This document shows positions 1-6,249 of a stretch of DNA of 11,880 nt, one piece after another. The notes beneath the pieces were generated by a model that was given only the letters and a program-made list of their open reading frames with translations, searched no databases and had not been told where the DNA came from. A program made the translations under genes and the position numbers. This DNA comes from JALOOE01 sp964423545 (GTDB lineage Bacteria > Chloroflexota > Anaerolineae > CG2-30-64-16), in contig CAYRFV010000178.1 of the NCBI GenBank assembly GCA_964423545.1, forward strand, positions 1 through 11,880, in the 5' to 3' direction. Numbering within the stretch: the stretch's first letter is position 1; each line of letters begins with the position of its first letter.

Positions 1-281
1 CCACACCGCCGGTCGATGCCGCCGCCCTCGCCCTCTGGCAGCGGGTGCGGGACGAGCTGGCCCTGCGCCTGCCGGGTCATCCCGCCGGCGCCGATCTGTT
101 CCGCGCCCGCCCCTTGCGGCTGTCAGGCGAGGACCTGCTGGTCGAGTTGCCTAGCGCCAGAGTGGCCGAGTGGTGGCAGGCGCGTCTGCGCCGTCCGCTA
201 GCCGAGGCTGTTCGCTGCGCCTGTCCCCATCCCCTGACCGTCACTTTCACCGGTCCGCAGCCGGCATCCTTACCGATTTGA
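1..281 (+). CDS. C-terminal end of a replication-initiator-like protein with a DnaA domain I-like fold (copy 1, partial)
   Basis: The gene enters from the left edge (first whole codon at 3) and ends at a TGA at 279-281. About 92 residues are visible. They align without gaps to the last 92 residues of the gene at 6416-7550, with about nine substitutions. The segment starting ALALWQRVRDELALRLP and ending LTVTFTG has the pattern of DnaA domain I: LW..., L..LP, then arpl-l-g-LLVELPsa, a WW pair, and a final V-F strand. In DnaA this domain recruits the replicative helicase and partner proteins; helicase loading is therefore inferred here. No AAA+ ATPase domain follows, so this is not DnaA itself. 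It lies 40 bp upstream of the SH3b gene, the same order and spacing as copy 2, which suggests one transcript. The N-terminal part is outside the window. Confidence 0.65.
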   Translation, partial: TPPVDAAALALWQRVRDELALRLPGHPAGADLFRARPLRLSGEDLLVELPSARVAEWWQARLRRPLAEAVRCACPHPLTVTFTGPQPASLPI

Positions 282-1263
282 TGTCGCCCCATTCTCATAT
301 CCCCATCTACGAGGCTTTGTCATGCACCGACTCTTTGCCATCCTCTGCTTGTCCCTACTCCTGCTTGCTCTCGCCTGGACCCGGGCCGTCCCTGCCACCG
401 CAGAAAGTATCTCTACGCCCGCTGTTCCCACCTCTGCCATCGTGGCCGTCAACTCGCTGCGTCTGCGTGCCGGACCCGGACTCGGCTACGCCGTCCTCGC
501 CTCCCTGCCCCGTGGTACGCTGCTGCGCGTGGACGGGCGCAGCCGCGACGGCGCCTGACTGGCAGTGCAGGCTGGTTCCCGCTCCGGCTGGGTGGCGGCG
601 CGCTACGTGCGTCCGGCCACCCAGTCGGGCTCGCTGCCATCGGTGGCCACAGCCACACCGACGCCTACACCGGCTCCCACACCCACGCCGGTCCCGGCCC
701 AGGCCGATATCGTCATGCTCGGCCCTGACACCGCCTTGCCGGTGCGGGCAAGTCACATACTCGGCTGGGGCTACGAATTCGTCGATGCCAGTCAGGGCTA
801 CGACCTGGTGCTGCATCGGGATATCTACGGCCAGGTCGCGCACACCTTCTGGGGACCGGCGCTGTACGAGCGCCATCCGCACGGCATCCGCTTCACCCTG
901 ATCGACCCGGCCTGGGAGGATGGCTGCCCCAGCCCGGTTGCACCCGTCCCCCTGGTCGCCGGCAGCCGCTGCCTGATCGAGGGCTTTGGCGATGGCGCAG
1001 GGGCGATGGTGTATGCCGGCTGCGCCGTCCCCACCGACCATTTCTATGACCCCCAACAGTGCTTTCTCACCGTCACCGCCGATGGCGAACACCTCAGTGA
1101 CATCGTCGTTGCGGCCACGATCACGACCCAGAACCTGCTGCTGGCCGGGTATTGGGCGCGCACGCCGGACTTCAGCCAATACCCGTTCACGCCGCTCCTC
1201 GGCGAGGCATATCGGGAGGGCGATCAGTGGCGGTGGCGAAAGCCGTACCTGGAGGTGGTGAAA
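1..1263 (+). repeat. Copy 1 of a duplicated two-gene cassette
   Basis: This stretch is homologous to 7270-8545 (position 1 matches 7270, with a constant offset of 7269 through position 281). The two copies share gene order and intergenic length, and similarity stops inside the last codons of the SH3b gene (after GTG AAA here, GTG AAG in copy 2). Many differences are third-codon-position changes, so the copies diverged while still coding. Copy 1 may extend further left outside the window. Confidence 0.85.
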
Positions 1264-1287
1264 GGGACTTACGATCCCGTCCGATAG
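322..1287 (+). pseudogene. Secreted bacterial-SH3 (SH3b) protein, copy 1, interrupted by an in-frame TGA
   Basis: Translation from the ATG at 322 (GAGG upstream at 311-314) gives a signal peptide (about residues 1-27, ending AVPATA), then an SH3b domain. After 78 residues the frame meets TGA at 556-558. The intact paralogue at 7592-8554 has Trp (TGG) at this codon, so a single G-to-A change explains the stop. Beyond it the same frame stays open and homologous to copy 2 to the TAG at 1285-1287: the rest of SH3b, a Thr/Pro linker, and a C-terminal domain of unknown function with four conserved cysteines. The last residues (GTYDPVR) do not match copy 2. The gene converges on the ATPase gene with 3 bp between stops. 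I call it a young pseudogene; readthrough or a sequencing error are alternatives. Confidence 0.8.
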
Positions 1288-1290
1288 GTT

Positions 1291-2742
1291 TCATGCATAG
1301 AGAGCCGCACGTAGGTCTGAATCCAACTGCTCCAAATCGACCATCAACGCTCCCACTGCCGCCGCCTCTATATGTGCCGCTTCGGTGAAGCCCGCACGAG
1401 CGAAGAAAGCGTAGAACACCTGCCAAGGTCTCCCATCCTCTACCGGCGGCAGCACCCGTGGCGCCTTCTCGATCAATTCTCGCACCACCGAGCGATCTAC
1501 AGGGTCAAGACCCCATTTGCATTCCCCCAATAGAACCGTGCGGTCGCGCCAGTTGATCGCCACGACATCCACCTGGGCGTCCGTTGCCCAGTGACTTCCG
1601 ACAGCCTCAGGCGACATGGGGAGTCGTTTAGCGCGCGCCCGCACCAGGACCCACTCTCGGCAGAGTTCCTCAAAGGCTGTCGCCCCGATAAAAGCACGGA
1701 ACTGTTCGCCGATCCTCTCCCAAAGCAACTCCGTCAGTTCCTGTTCGACCAGGTCCAGGTGTGGTTCGATGAAACGGAAGTAGAAGCGCAGGTAAGGGTC
1801 CCGTAAGTGATAGCGACTGCGGGTGGTGGTTCGCCGCTGCTCAGGCGGAATCGTCGCCGGTACACGTCGCTCCACCAAGCCGAGTTCGCGCAATCGCGCC
1901 AGGTAAGGTGAAAGATTGGCCGTTGTGATGGCTGATGCACCCCCAATTTCGGCGGGTGTACGAGCTCCAGTGGCAATAGCGCGCAAAATGCCCTCATAGG
2001 TGCGTGTCTCGCGCACCAAATCGCTGATGAGCACCATCGGCTCGTTGCGGAACATACCTGCCCTGCGAAAGAGATGGCGACGGATGTTTACGCCAAGACT
2101 CTGCCGGTCGCTAAATCGCTCCAGGTAAGCGGGAACACCTCCCAGCACGGCATAGGTTGCCACCCGCTCGGCGCTGCTGTAATTGGGGAAGAAATCGGTT
2201 AGTGTGGCATAGGGCAAGGGCTCTATCAACAACTGAGCGGTGACACGACCGTAGAGCGGCGCGTGATATTGGAGCAAATCAACCATCATACCGATGTGCG
2301 AGCCGGAGAGAATCAGGGTGACGTTCGTCTCCTTCAGAAACTGGTCCCATATCGCCTGCAGATGGGAGGGGAGCGAGGGATCGGATTCGACGGCGTAGGG
2401 AAACTCGTCGAAGATCAAGACCAGCGGTTGGTCGCCGATGATGCGTACCATTTGTCGCAGAAGCGGCTCCCAGCCATCGAAGCGGGGCGGCTCTGGTTCC
2501 TGCTCCTCGGGGTAGGCCCAGCGCCAAAGCGCCCGCGCCAGACCCTGGCGGCAGGATTCAGCCGTCTCACGGCGGGCAATCCAGTAGAGATGAGGAAGGC
2601 CAGTCTGCTGCACCCAGTTCAGGAGCAGGGTTGTTTTGCCTACACGGCGCCGGCCGTAGACGACTATGAAGTGTGCGCCGTCTTCTGCAAGCACGGTATT
2701 GAGTTCCTGAAACTCTTGTTGGCGATCGACGAAGTAAGCCAT
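1291..2742 (-). CDS. AAA-type ATPase with C-terminal DUF234 / PD-(D/E)xK nuclease-like domain
   Basis: The 483-residue protein belongs to the archaeal-type ATPase family (ATPase AAA domain plus DUF234). The N-terminal P-loop has Walker A YGRRRVGKTT (residues 29-38) and Walker B LVLIFDEFPY (107-116), followed by a sensor-like LILSGSH. The middle (about residues 235-340) looks like a winged helix, and the C-terminal third carries QVDVVAIN...LLGECKW, the D...ExK pattern of the restriction-nuclease fold reported for DUF234. I start at the ATG at 2740-2742, which has GGAG 9 nt upstream; the ATG at 2755-2757 would add five residues but has no good ribosome site. The cellular role of the family is unsettled (defence, DNA processing or mobile-element maintenance have been suggested). 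The gene is complete with no visible lesion and is transcribed alone. A plausible promoter lies at 2787-2815. Confidence 0.8.
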   Translation of the reverse strand: MAYFVDRQQEFQELNTVLAEDGAHFIVVYGRRRVGKTTLLLNWVQQTGLPHLYWIARRETAESCRQGLARALWRWAYPEEQEPEPPRFDGWEPLLRQMVRIIGDQPLVLIFDEFPYAVESDPSLPSHLQAIWDQFLKETNVTLILSGSHIGMMVDLLQYHAPLYGRVTAQLLIEPLPYATLTDFFPNYSSAERVATYAVLGGVPAYLERFSDRQSLGVNIRRHLFRRAGMFRNEPMVLISDLVRETRTYEGILRAIATGARTPAEIGGASAITTANLSPYLARLRELGLVERRVPATIPPEQRRTTTRSRYHLRDPYLRFYFRFIEPHLDLVEQELTELLWERIGEQFRAFIGATAFEELCREWVLVRARAKRLPMSPEAVGSHWATDAQVDVVAINWRDRTVLLGECKWGLDPVDRSVVRELIEKAPRVLPPVEDGRPWQVFYAFFARAGFTEAAHIEAAAVGALMVDLEQLDSDLRAALYA

Positions 2743-2758
2743 GGTGTGAAACTCCATA

Positions 2759-2769
2759 GAGAAATTCTC
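2759..2769. repeat. 11-nt palindrome in the ATPase leader
   Basis: GAGAA-A-TTCTC is a perfect 5+5 inverted repeat between the predicted promoter (2787-2815) and the start codon. It could be an operator or leader hairpin, but it is short enough to be chance. Confidence 0.25.
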
Positions 2770-2786
2770 AGAATCTTCTTACGGAG

Positions 2787-2815
2787 ATTGTAGACAAGAA
2801 TGGAGAGACTGGCAA
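2787..2815 (-). promoter_or_regulatory. Sigma70-type promoter for the ATPase gene
   Basis: Read on the minus strand, the -35 box is TTGCCA (5 of 6 consensus; plus-strand 2810-2815), the spacer is exactly 17 bp, and the -10 box is TACAAT (5 of 6; 2787-2792). It is placed to give a leader of about 38 nt to the ATG at 2742. The -35 box is only 3 bp from the predicted IS1-like end at 2819. Confidence 0.6.
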
Positions 2816-2973
2816 ATAGGTCGTCCCATTGGACGTGGTTGGCAATTTTCAGGGGCTGAGCCAGGGGTTCTGCGACCATCAGAAGGACTCTGTGATGCCG
2901 TTAGCCCAGTTTTGAGGGTGGAAAAGCAGGACGATCTGCCCCTGCCCCCGAGCTTTTAGGCTCAGGGGCGCGG

Positions 2974-2991
2974 GCCGATGACTACATCGGC
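2974..2991 (-). other. Hairpin directly after the IS1-like transposase stop codon
   Basis: GCCGATG-actA-CATCGGC forms a perfect 7-bp stem touching the TAA stop of the transposase remnant. The same hairpin is kept at 11066-11083 in the second copy. A further C/G-rich stem (CCCC...GAGC/GCTC...GGGG) follows at about 2943-2968. No T-run follows on the minus strand, so this is better read as an mRNA 3'-end or element-end structure than as a classical terminator. Confidence 0.4.
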
Positions 2992-3231
2992 TTACCCCGC
3001 CGGCAGCGGGTGGAGCAGTAGTTCCTGCACCGACCAACGGTGACGACTAAGCCCCGCCTCCACCATCGGCGTACGCGAGCGGAAGCGGGTGATCTGCTCA
3101 CCGTTGGCGTTCGTGGTCTGGTACTTCACCCGCAGTGATTCGTGGGGCCGACAAAAGTGATAGTAGGCCTGGTACCAGCGAATGTGCATATCCGGTTCAC
3201 TTGGCGCGATATGGATCGACCAGGTGCGGCG
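2992..3231 (-). pseudogene. C-terminal fragment of an IS1-like DDE transposase
   Basis: About 80 codons remain, ending with TAA at 2992-2994 and encoding RRTWSIHIAPSEPDMHIRWY through LLLHPLPAG. This matches the C-terminus of the transposase at 11084-11880 apart from scattered substitutions. The catalytic residues are upstream and absent. The open frame continues past 3231 into the neighbouring IS256-like DNA, but that part is a chance fusion. The fragment cannot encode an active enzyme. Confidence 0.8.
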
Positions 3232-3242
3232 ACTCGGTTCCA
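3229..3242 (+). repeat. Left terminal inverted repeat of the IS256/Mutator-like element
   Basis: GCGACTCGGTTCCA is the exact reverse complement of 4760-4773. Weaker matching continues inward on both sides (a TGTTGG-GA block follows in each). The first three bases are shared with the target, so the element may begin at 3231 or 3232. Confidence 0.75.
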
Positions 3243-3325
3243 AAGTCTGTTGGTGAGTTCTGGTGAAGGGTCGAGTTGACAGAAAAGGGCTTTGCGAGCA
3301 AGCTGGAGGATATCGCAGCCAAACC

Positions 3326-3331
3326 AGGAGG
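3326..3331 (+). promoter_or_regulatory. Strong ribosome binding site pointing to the original transposase start
   Basis: AGGAGG lies 11 nt before the ATG at 3343. That ATG is in a different frame from the transposase, which shows that the natural start has been displaced by a small indel. Confidence 0.55.
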
Positions 3332-3421
3332 TCGCAAAGCCCATGAACGCCGCAGAGTACTGCGGTTGTAGAACGAGCCAAGCAATTTGCGCAATCGCTA
3401 CGCGAGAAGGCAGGACGCGGG

Positions 3422-4651
3422 TTGTGGGAATGGAAGAAATGCCCTGCGTGCGGAAGCACGAACACGATCAAGAATGGCAGCTACCAACGGCGGCCCTGGA
3501 CTTTGGCAGGGAGAGAAACGGTGCGCATCCAACGACACTTGTGCCATGAGTGCAAGAAGAGCTATTCGGAGCAGAAGGCCTGGCTGGTGCGAGGGAGTTG
3601 GTATGGGCGGGAAGTGCATCGGAGTGCGGTGGATTTCTGGTTGCATGTGGGGGCGTCGGAGCGACGGGCAGCGGAATGGCTGCGGTCGCTGATGGGGAAA
3701 CAAGAGCGCTATCTGCAGTGGCAGCCGTTGGCAGAGGCGCCAGCGGAGGAGGAGAAGTGCCATCTGTCGGCGAGCACGGTCAATCGTTGGCTGGAAGCGG
3801 CGGGAGTGAAGGCGAAAGAAACGGTGGAGGGGCAGTTGGAAGGCGTGCAACAGAGCACGGCAGTGGGAGTGGATGGCTTATGGGCGCGACTACGCGGTGG
3901 GGAGAAGCGCGTGGTCTTGGCCATGGTGGACACGCTCAGTGGGTTGATCTGGCCGCCGGTGGTGCAGGCAGGGGAGGAAACGCAAAAGGCATGGGAGCAG
4001 ATGTTCAGTCGCGGACAAAAGGCGGGCCTGATGGTCAAACGCCTGCGCGGGGTGACCAGCGATGGGGCGCAAGGTCTCCTGGGTTATCTGCGTCGTCAGA
4101 TGAGTTGGGTGCTCCAACAACGGTGTTTATGGCATATTCGTCACAACTTGCGCGACAAAGTCAAAGCCGCTGCCGTCCAAGCCGCCCAGGGCTTGGCGGA
4201 CGAGGCTGCCAAGCAGGTTCAGCAAGAGCTAACCAAAACTCTGAACACTTTGATCAACGCCGTGCTTTACGCCAAGACCTACGCCGAAGCGGAAGCAGCG
4301 CTGGCAACGCTGCAGGGGCACGTCTTCGGTGCGGTCATCGCTCAGTTCCTCAACGAGCACTTCGACTCACTACTGGTCTACACGCTCGACTATTACCAAG
4401 ACCTTGCCACCGTCAATCCCGAATGGATCTGGCGCGACTTTCGCCTCAGACTCAGTCGCGGCCGTAACCACGGCTCGGACCAACGCCTGGAACAGGCTGT
4501 TCTTGCGTGGGCCAGCTATAACAACTTCTCTCCGCACCAGTTTCGCTCCGAACACAAACGCCATTATCGTCACCCTGGCCTCTGCCCCTTAGAGGTCGCT
4601 GGTCTCCCTCCACCTCCCCATATCAGCTATCTCGATGCTTTGGGTGTTTGA
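3422..4651 (+). CDS. IS256/Mutator-like DDE transposase with N-terminal zinc ribbon (start region frameshifted)
   Basis: From a TTG at 3422 the frame gives 409 residues. Numbering from there, CPAC (7-10) and CHEC (41-44) form a zinc ribbon. D151 (AVGVDGLW) and D214 (VTSDG) are probable catalytic aspartates, with the third acidic residue probably among E290/E292. QQRCLWHIRHNLR (232-244) is the C-x2-H motif typical of IS256 and Mutator transposases. The frame stays open upstream to 3347 and encodes sensible protein (ERAKQFAQSLREKAGRGLWE), and the only well-placed ATG with an AGGAGG site is at 3343, one nucleotide out of frame. The real start was therefore probably ATG 3343, and a 1-nt insertion (or 2-nt deletion) near 3346 now uncouples it. 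Activity in this copy is doubtful unless TTG or frameshifting is used. Confidence 0.7.
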   Translation: MWEWKKCPACGSTNTIKNGSYQRRPWTLAGRETVRIQRHLCHECKKSYSEQKAWLVRGSWYGREVHRSAVDFWLHVGASERRAAEWLRSLMGKQERYLQWQPLAEAPAEEEKCHLSASTVNRWLEAAGVKAKETVEGQLEGVQQSTAVGVDGLWARLRGGEKRVVLAMVDTLSGLIWPPVVQAGEETQKAWEQMFSRGQKAGLMVKRLRGVTSDGAQGLLGYLRRQMSWVLQQRCLWHIRHNLRDKVKAAAVQAAQGLADEAAKQVQQELTKTLNTLINAVLYAKTYAEAEAALATLQGHVFGAVIAQFLNEHFDSLLVYTLDYYQDLATVNPEWIWRDFRLRLSRGRNHGSDQRLEQAVLAWASYNNFSPHQFRSEHKRHYRHPGLCPLEVAGLPPPPHISYLDALGV

Positions 4652-4759
4652 TGCTCATGGCCCGGCTTCCTCTTGCCTTCTTTCGGCAAGGGGGCGAAAG
4701 ACACCCCTTACCCCCTTTCCAATACCCACCAACACGCCCATCAAGTCGCCAACACGAGA

Positions 4760-4773
4760 TGGAACCGAGTCGC
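4760..4773 (-). repeat. Right terminal inverted repeat of the IS256/Mutator-like element
   Basis: TGGAACCGAGTCGC is the exact reverse complement of the left terminus at 3229-3242. Positions 4652-4759 between the transposase stop and this repeat are non-coding; they contain a small CTTGCC/GGCAAG hairpin at about 4672-4690. Confidence 0.75.
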
Positions 4774-4814
4774 TGATTGACAAGCAGGCCAGACTGACTA
4801 CAATGAGCCACAAA

Positions 4815-4853
4815 TAGAAAAACAAAACCGACCTTGTTGGCACAGGGTCGGTT
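4815..4853 (-). terminator. Rho-independent terminator, minus strand
   Basis: Read on the minus strand, AACCGACC...GGTCGGTT (4846-4853 and 4826-4833) forms an 8-bp stem that extends by TGT/ACA. It is followed by TTTTGTTTTTCTA, a good uridine tail. The tail and stem base resemble those of the terminator at 6250-6283. No protein-coding gene ends here on this strand, so it may end a small RNA or block antisense transcription. Confidence 0.65.
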
Positions 4854-5045
4854 GCGTCGCAGCAATGAGGCGTTTGCCCTGGTTTGGGCGTGCTCTTCTT
4901 GGTGGACTTCAGCGCTTTTTTACTATAGAGGGGAGCGACGGGCGTCGTTTTCTTAGCTACAATAACATCGAAATCATCCCGCCAGAAGTGTAATCGGCCA
5001 CTTCGAGCCTGCTAAGGCCTCGAAACCAGGCTATTTTCACAGCTC

Positions 5046-5079
5046 CGTATGGGAACGGTCGCAAGCGATGCGTTGCGAC
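5046..5079 (+). promoter_or_regulatory. Probable operator of the XRE regulator
   Basis: A 7-bp inverted repeat with an 8-bp spacer (GTCGCAA at 5058-5064, TTGCGAC at 5073-5079) lies 63 bp upstream of the XRE start. It is directly preceded by CGTATGGGAACGG (5046-5058), which recurs exactly at 5451-5463 just after the gene. XRE repressors commonly bind such palindromes and control their own gene. No clear -35/-10 pair is seen next to it. Confidence 0.35.
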
Positions 5080-5142
5080 TCTTTCCGTGCGGGGCTTTTT
5101 GTTGACCTGCTCCCGCCCCCTGCCGCCACCCGTGAGAGATCG

Positions 5143-5400
5143 ATGACCCACACTGCCATGCCCCAGTTCCGCCCTGACCGTTTCCGAACCCTCCGCCGCC
5201 AGAAGCAGATCAAGGCTCCGGACCTTGCTTCACTTGCCGCCATGACCGAGACCCAGGTCTACCGGCTGGAGCGCGGTGAACGTCCCAACCTCTACGCCAT
5301 CACCCTGGCTCGCATCGCCCTGGCGTTGGATACCAACATCGAATACCTGCTGGGCCTCACCGATGACCCGGCGCCGATTGTCTTGAAGGACCGATCGTGA
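5143..5400 (+). CDS. Small XRE-family (Cro/CI-type HTH) transcriptional regulator
   Basis: The 85-residue protein is almost entirely one helix-turn-helix domain: FRTLRRQKQIKAPDLASLAA (first helices), then MTETQVYRLERGERPN (recognition helix region), and the YLLGLTDDP ending typical of phage- and plasmid-type XRE repressors. I choose the ATG at 5143 because GAGAG lies just upstream and the residues before it (reading back to 5068) look like non-coding sequence. An ATG at 5158 is also possible. It acts as a cytoplasmic DNA-binding regulator; its targets are unknown. The palindrome upstream suggests autoregulation. Together with the replication-type gene downstream it may form the control unit of a mobile replicon, now split by the toxin-antitoxin pair. 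Confidence 0.75.
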   Translation: MTHTAMPQFRPDRFRTLRRQKQIKAPDLASLAAMTETQVYRLERGERPNLYAITLARIALALDTNIEYLLGLTDDPAPIVLKDRS

Positions 5401-5450
5401 ACATGCGCCTGACCGCTAACGCCGCCTCCCCCTCCTTTGCCAGAGGGCCT

Positions 5451-5463
5451 CGTATGGGAACGG
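5451..5463 (+). repeat. Second copy of a 13-bp direct repeat flanking the XRE gene
   Basis: CGTATGGGAACGG is identical to 5046-5058. The two copies are 405 bp apart and bracket the XRE gene. It lies in the 116-bp gap between the convergent XRE and antitoxin genes. Confidence 0.45.
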
Positions 5464-5516
5464 AGATTCGGCCGCCCCATGAACACGCCCGCAGCGTTCC
5501 AGCCATCGCCTGCCCA

Positions 5517-5822
5517 TCAGGCCGCTTGCGGATGCGCACGCACGACATCCCACACGGCTTCCGGGTACCGCTCCGCTACCTGCAGCAATACGCGCGCCGG
5601 CCCCTGGGGCGAGCGCCTGCCTTGCTCCCAATTCTGCAGGGTGTCGACGCTGATGCCCAGCATGGCGGCGAATTCGCTTTGGGTCAGGTTGTAGCGCGCC
5701 CGAATGTGCTTGACATCCGGGCCTTCGACCGCAAAGACACGCGAGGGTTCGGCTTCCCCGCGCAGGATGGCTGCGCCTTCGCGCACGCTCTCGACAAGTT
5801 CGGCAAACATGTCTTCGTTCAT
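5517..5822 (-). CDS. higA: HigA/NadS-type XRE antitoxin
   Basis: The 101-residue protein has an N-terminal segment (about 1-35) of the kind that wraps the partner toxin. A helix-turn-helix (about 40-85) follows, with YNLTQSEFAAMLGISVDTLQNWEQGRR, the signature of the NadS/HigA-2 group. It is the second gene of a toxin-first operon: its ATG overlaps the end of the toxin gene by 4 nt (ATGA, 5819-5822), implying translational coupling. Known members neutralise a RelE/HigB-type mRNA interferase and repress their own promoter through the HTH. The palindrome at 6181-6197 is the likely binding site. The gene looks complete. Confidence 0.85.
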   Translation of the reverse strand: MNEDMFAELVESVREGAAILRGEAEPSRVFAVEGPDVKHIRARYNLTQSEFAAMLGISVDTLQNWEQGRRSPQGPARVLLQVAERYPEAVWDVVRAHPQAA

Positions 5823-6136
5823 GGGTATTCTGCCTCCATCAGCTGTCTCAGTACTTTGAGTTGATCTGGCGTCAGATCATCTTGCTCGCCTTTGGCATAG
5901 ATGTAGAGCAACAGGATCCGGCTGTGACTGACTGCCCAGAAGTAGATGACGCGCACACCGCCACGTTTTCCATGACCTTTGGCCCGCCATCGCAGCTTGC
6001 GCAGACCGCCGCCTCCGGGGATCAACGCTCCGGCATCCGGGCGTATGACCAGGGCAAGCTGCAGTTGTGTGAACTCTTCATCAGAGAGGAGGGCAACCAC
6101 CCGTCTGGTGAAGGCGTGAGTTTCAACAAGAACCAT
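5819..6136 (-). CDS. higB: HigB/RelE-family mRNA interferase toxin
   Basis: The 105-residue protein fits the RelE/HigB-2 family in length and motif order: an N-terminal helix pair (FTRRVVALLSDEEFTQLQ), GLRKLRW, the basic GHGKRGGVRVIYFW strand, then LLLYIYAKGEQDDLTPDQ. Family members cleave mRNA, usually on the ribosome, and are held in check by the antitoxin encoded immediately downstream. The lysine/arginine residues of LRKLRW and GHGKRGGVR are the usual RNA-contacting positions. The start ATG at 6134-6136 has a weak ribosome site, common for toxins kept at low level. I see no truncation, so it is probably functional. Confidence 0.85.
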   Translation of the reverse strand: MVLVETHAFTRRVVALLSDEEFTQLQLALVIRPDAGALIPGGGGLRKLRWRAKGHGKRGGVRVIYFWAVSHSRILLLYIYAKGEQDDLTPDQLKVLRQLMEAEYP

Positions 6137-6177
6137 AGACGTTGCGGCAAGCGAAGTTGGCAGTGGGTGTCATCAAC

Positions 6178-6206
6178 ATGATACGCCAATGGCGTATTGT
6201 GTGCAA
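6178..6206 (-). promoter_or_regulatory. higBA promoter with overlapping operator palindrome
   Basis: On the minus strand, TTGCAC (6201-6206), a 17-bp spacer and TATCAT (6178-6183, 5 of 6 consensus) form a promoter about 40 bp before the toxin start. A perfect palindrome ATACGCCA-A-TGGCGTAT (6181-6197) covers the spacer and the -10 box. Binding by the antitoxin there would block polymerase, the normal conditional autoregulation of this family. Confidence 0.65.
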
Positions 6207-6249
6207 ATCTTGCCGGTCCTGCTCTCCATCCCCTTCACCCTCATCCCTA

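Larger units (their letters stand above)
2819..3231. mobile_element. Truncated IS1-like element (3' end of a transposase gene plus one terminus)
   Basis: Positions 2819-3231 align without gaps to 10911-11323 (constant offset 8092), with roughly 6% mismatches in the coding part. The homology starts at GGTC-TCCCA-TGGAC--GGTTGG, beginning with GG as in IS1-family ends, so I take 2819/10911 as the element terminus. The homology stops abruptly at 3231, where the terminal repeat of the IS256-like element begins. The rest of the IS1-like element is not found on the far side, so it was deleted. Confidence 0.75.
3231..4771 (+). mobile_element. IS256/Mutator-like insertion sequence (about 1.54 kb)
   Basis: It is bounded by a 12-14 bp perfect inverted repeat (3229-3242 and 4760-4773) and carries one transposase gene that fills most of its length. 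It sits inside the IS1-like remnant. The 8 bp flanking each end (ggtgcggc and gctgattg) do not match, so there is no visible target-site duplication. This fits an adjacent deletion after insertion. Confidence 0.75.
4774..5142. other. Non-coding stretch between the IS and the XRE gene
   Basis: I see no convincing gene here. It holds a strong minus-strand terminator (4815-4853) and a hairpin at 5002-5024 (TTCGAGCCT-gcta-AGG-c-CTCGAA, one bulge). There is a weak plus-strand promoter-like pair (TTGGTG at 4899-4904, 16 bp, TACTAT at 4921-4926) and a palindrome upstream of the XRE gene (5058-5079). AT content is higher than in the flanking genes. Confidence 0.5.

Noticed and set aside
556..558. UGA recoded as tryptophan or selenocysteine
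   Set aside because: Other genes in the window terminate at TGA, the paralogue has Trp rather than Cys/Sec context, and there is no stem-loop immediately after it that I would call a SECIS element.
355..1179. Long minus-strand open frame opposite SH3b copy 1 (also 7907-8557 opposite copy 2)
   Set aside because: Arg/Gly-rich antisense shadow of the SH3b genes, kept open by GC-rich codon structure; no recognisable domain or start signal.
2263..2793. Plus-strand frame opposite the ATPase N-terminus
   Set aside because: Antisense of the Walker A/B region; no independent signal.
3232..3471. Extension of the minus-strand IS1-like transposase fragment to 159 residues
   Set aside because: Residues upstream of 3231 come from the opposite strand of the IS256-like element; similarity to the second IS1-like copy ends sharply.
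3550..4467. 305-residue plus-strand frame inside the transposase
   Set aside because: Gly/Ala-rich out-of-frame translation of the transposase, which has clear zinc-ribbon and DDE motifs in the other frame.
4651..5142. tRNA or known riboswitch in the non-coding stretch
   Set aside because: The hairpins do not assemble into a cloverleaf or any riboswitch core that I recognise.
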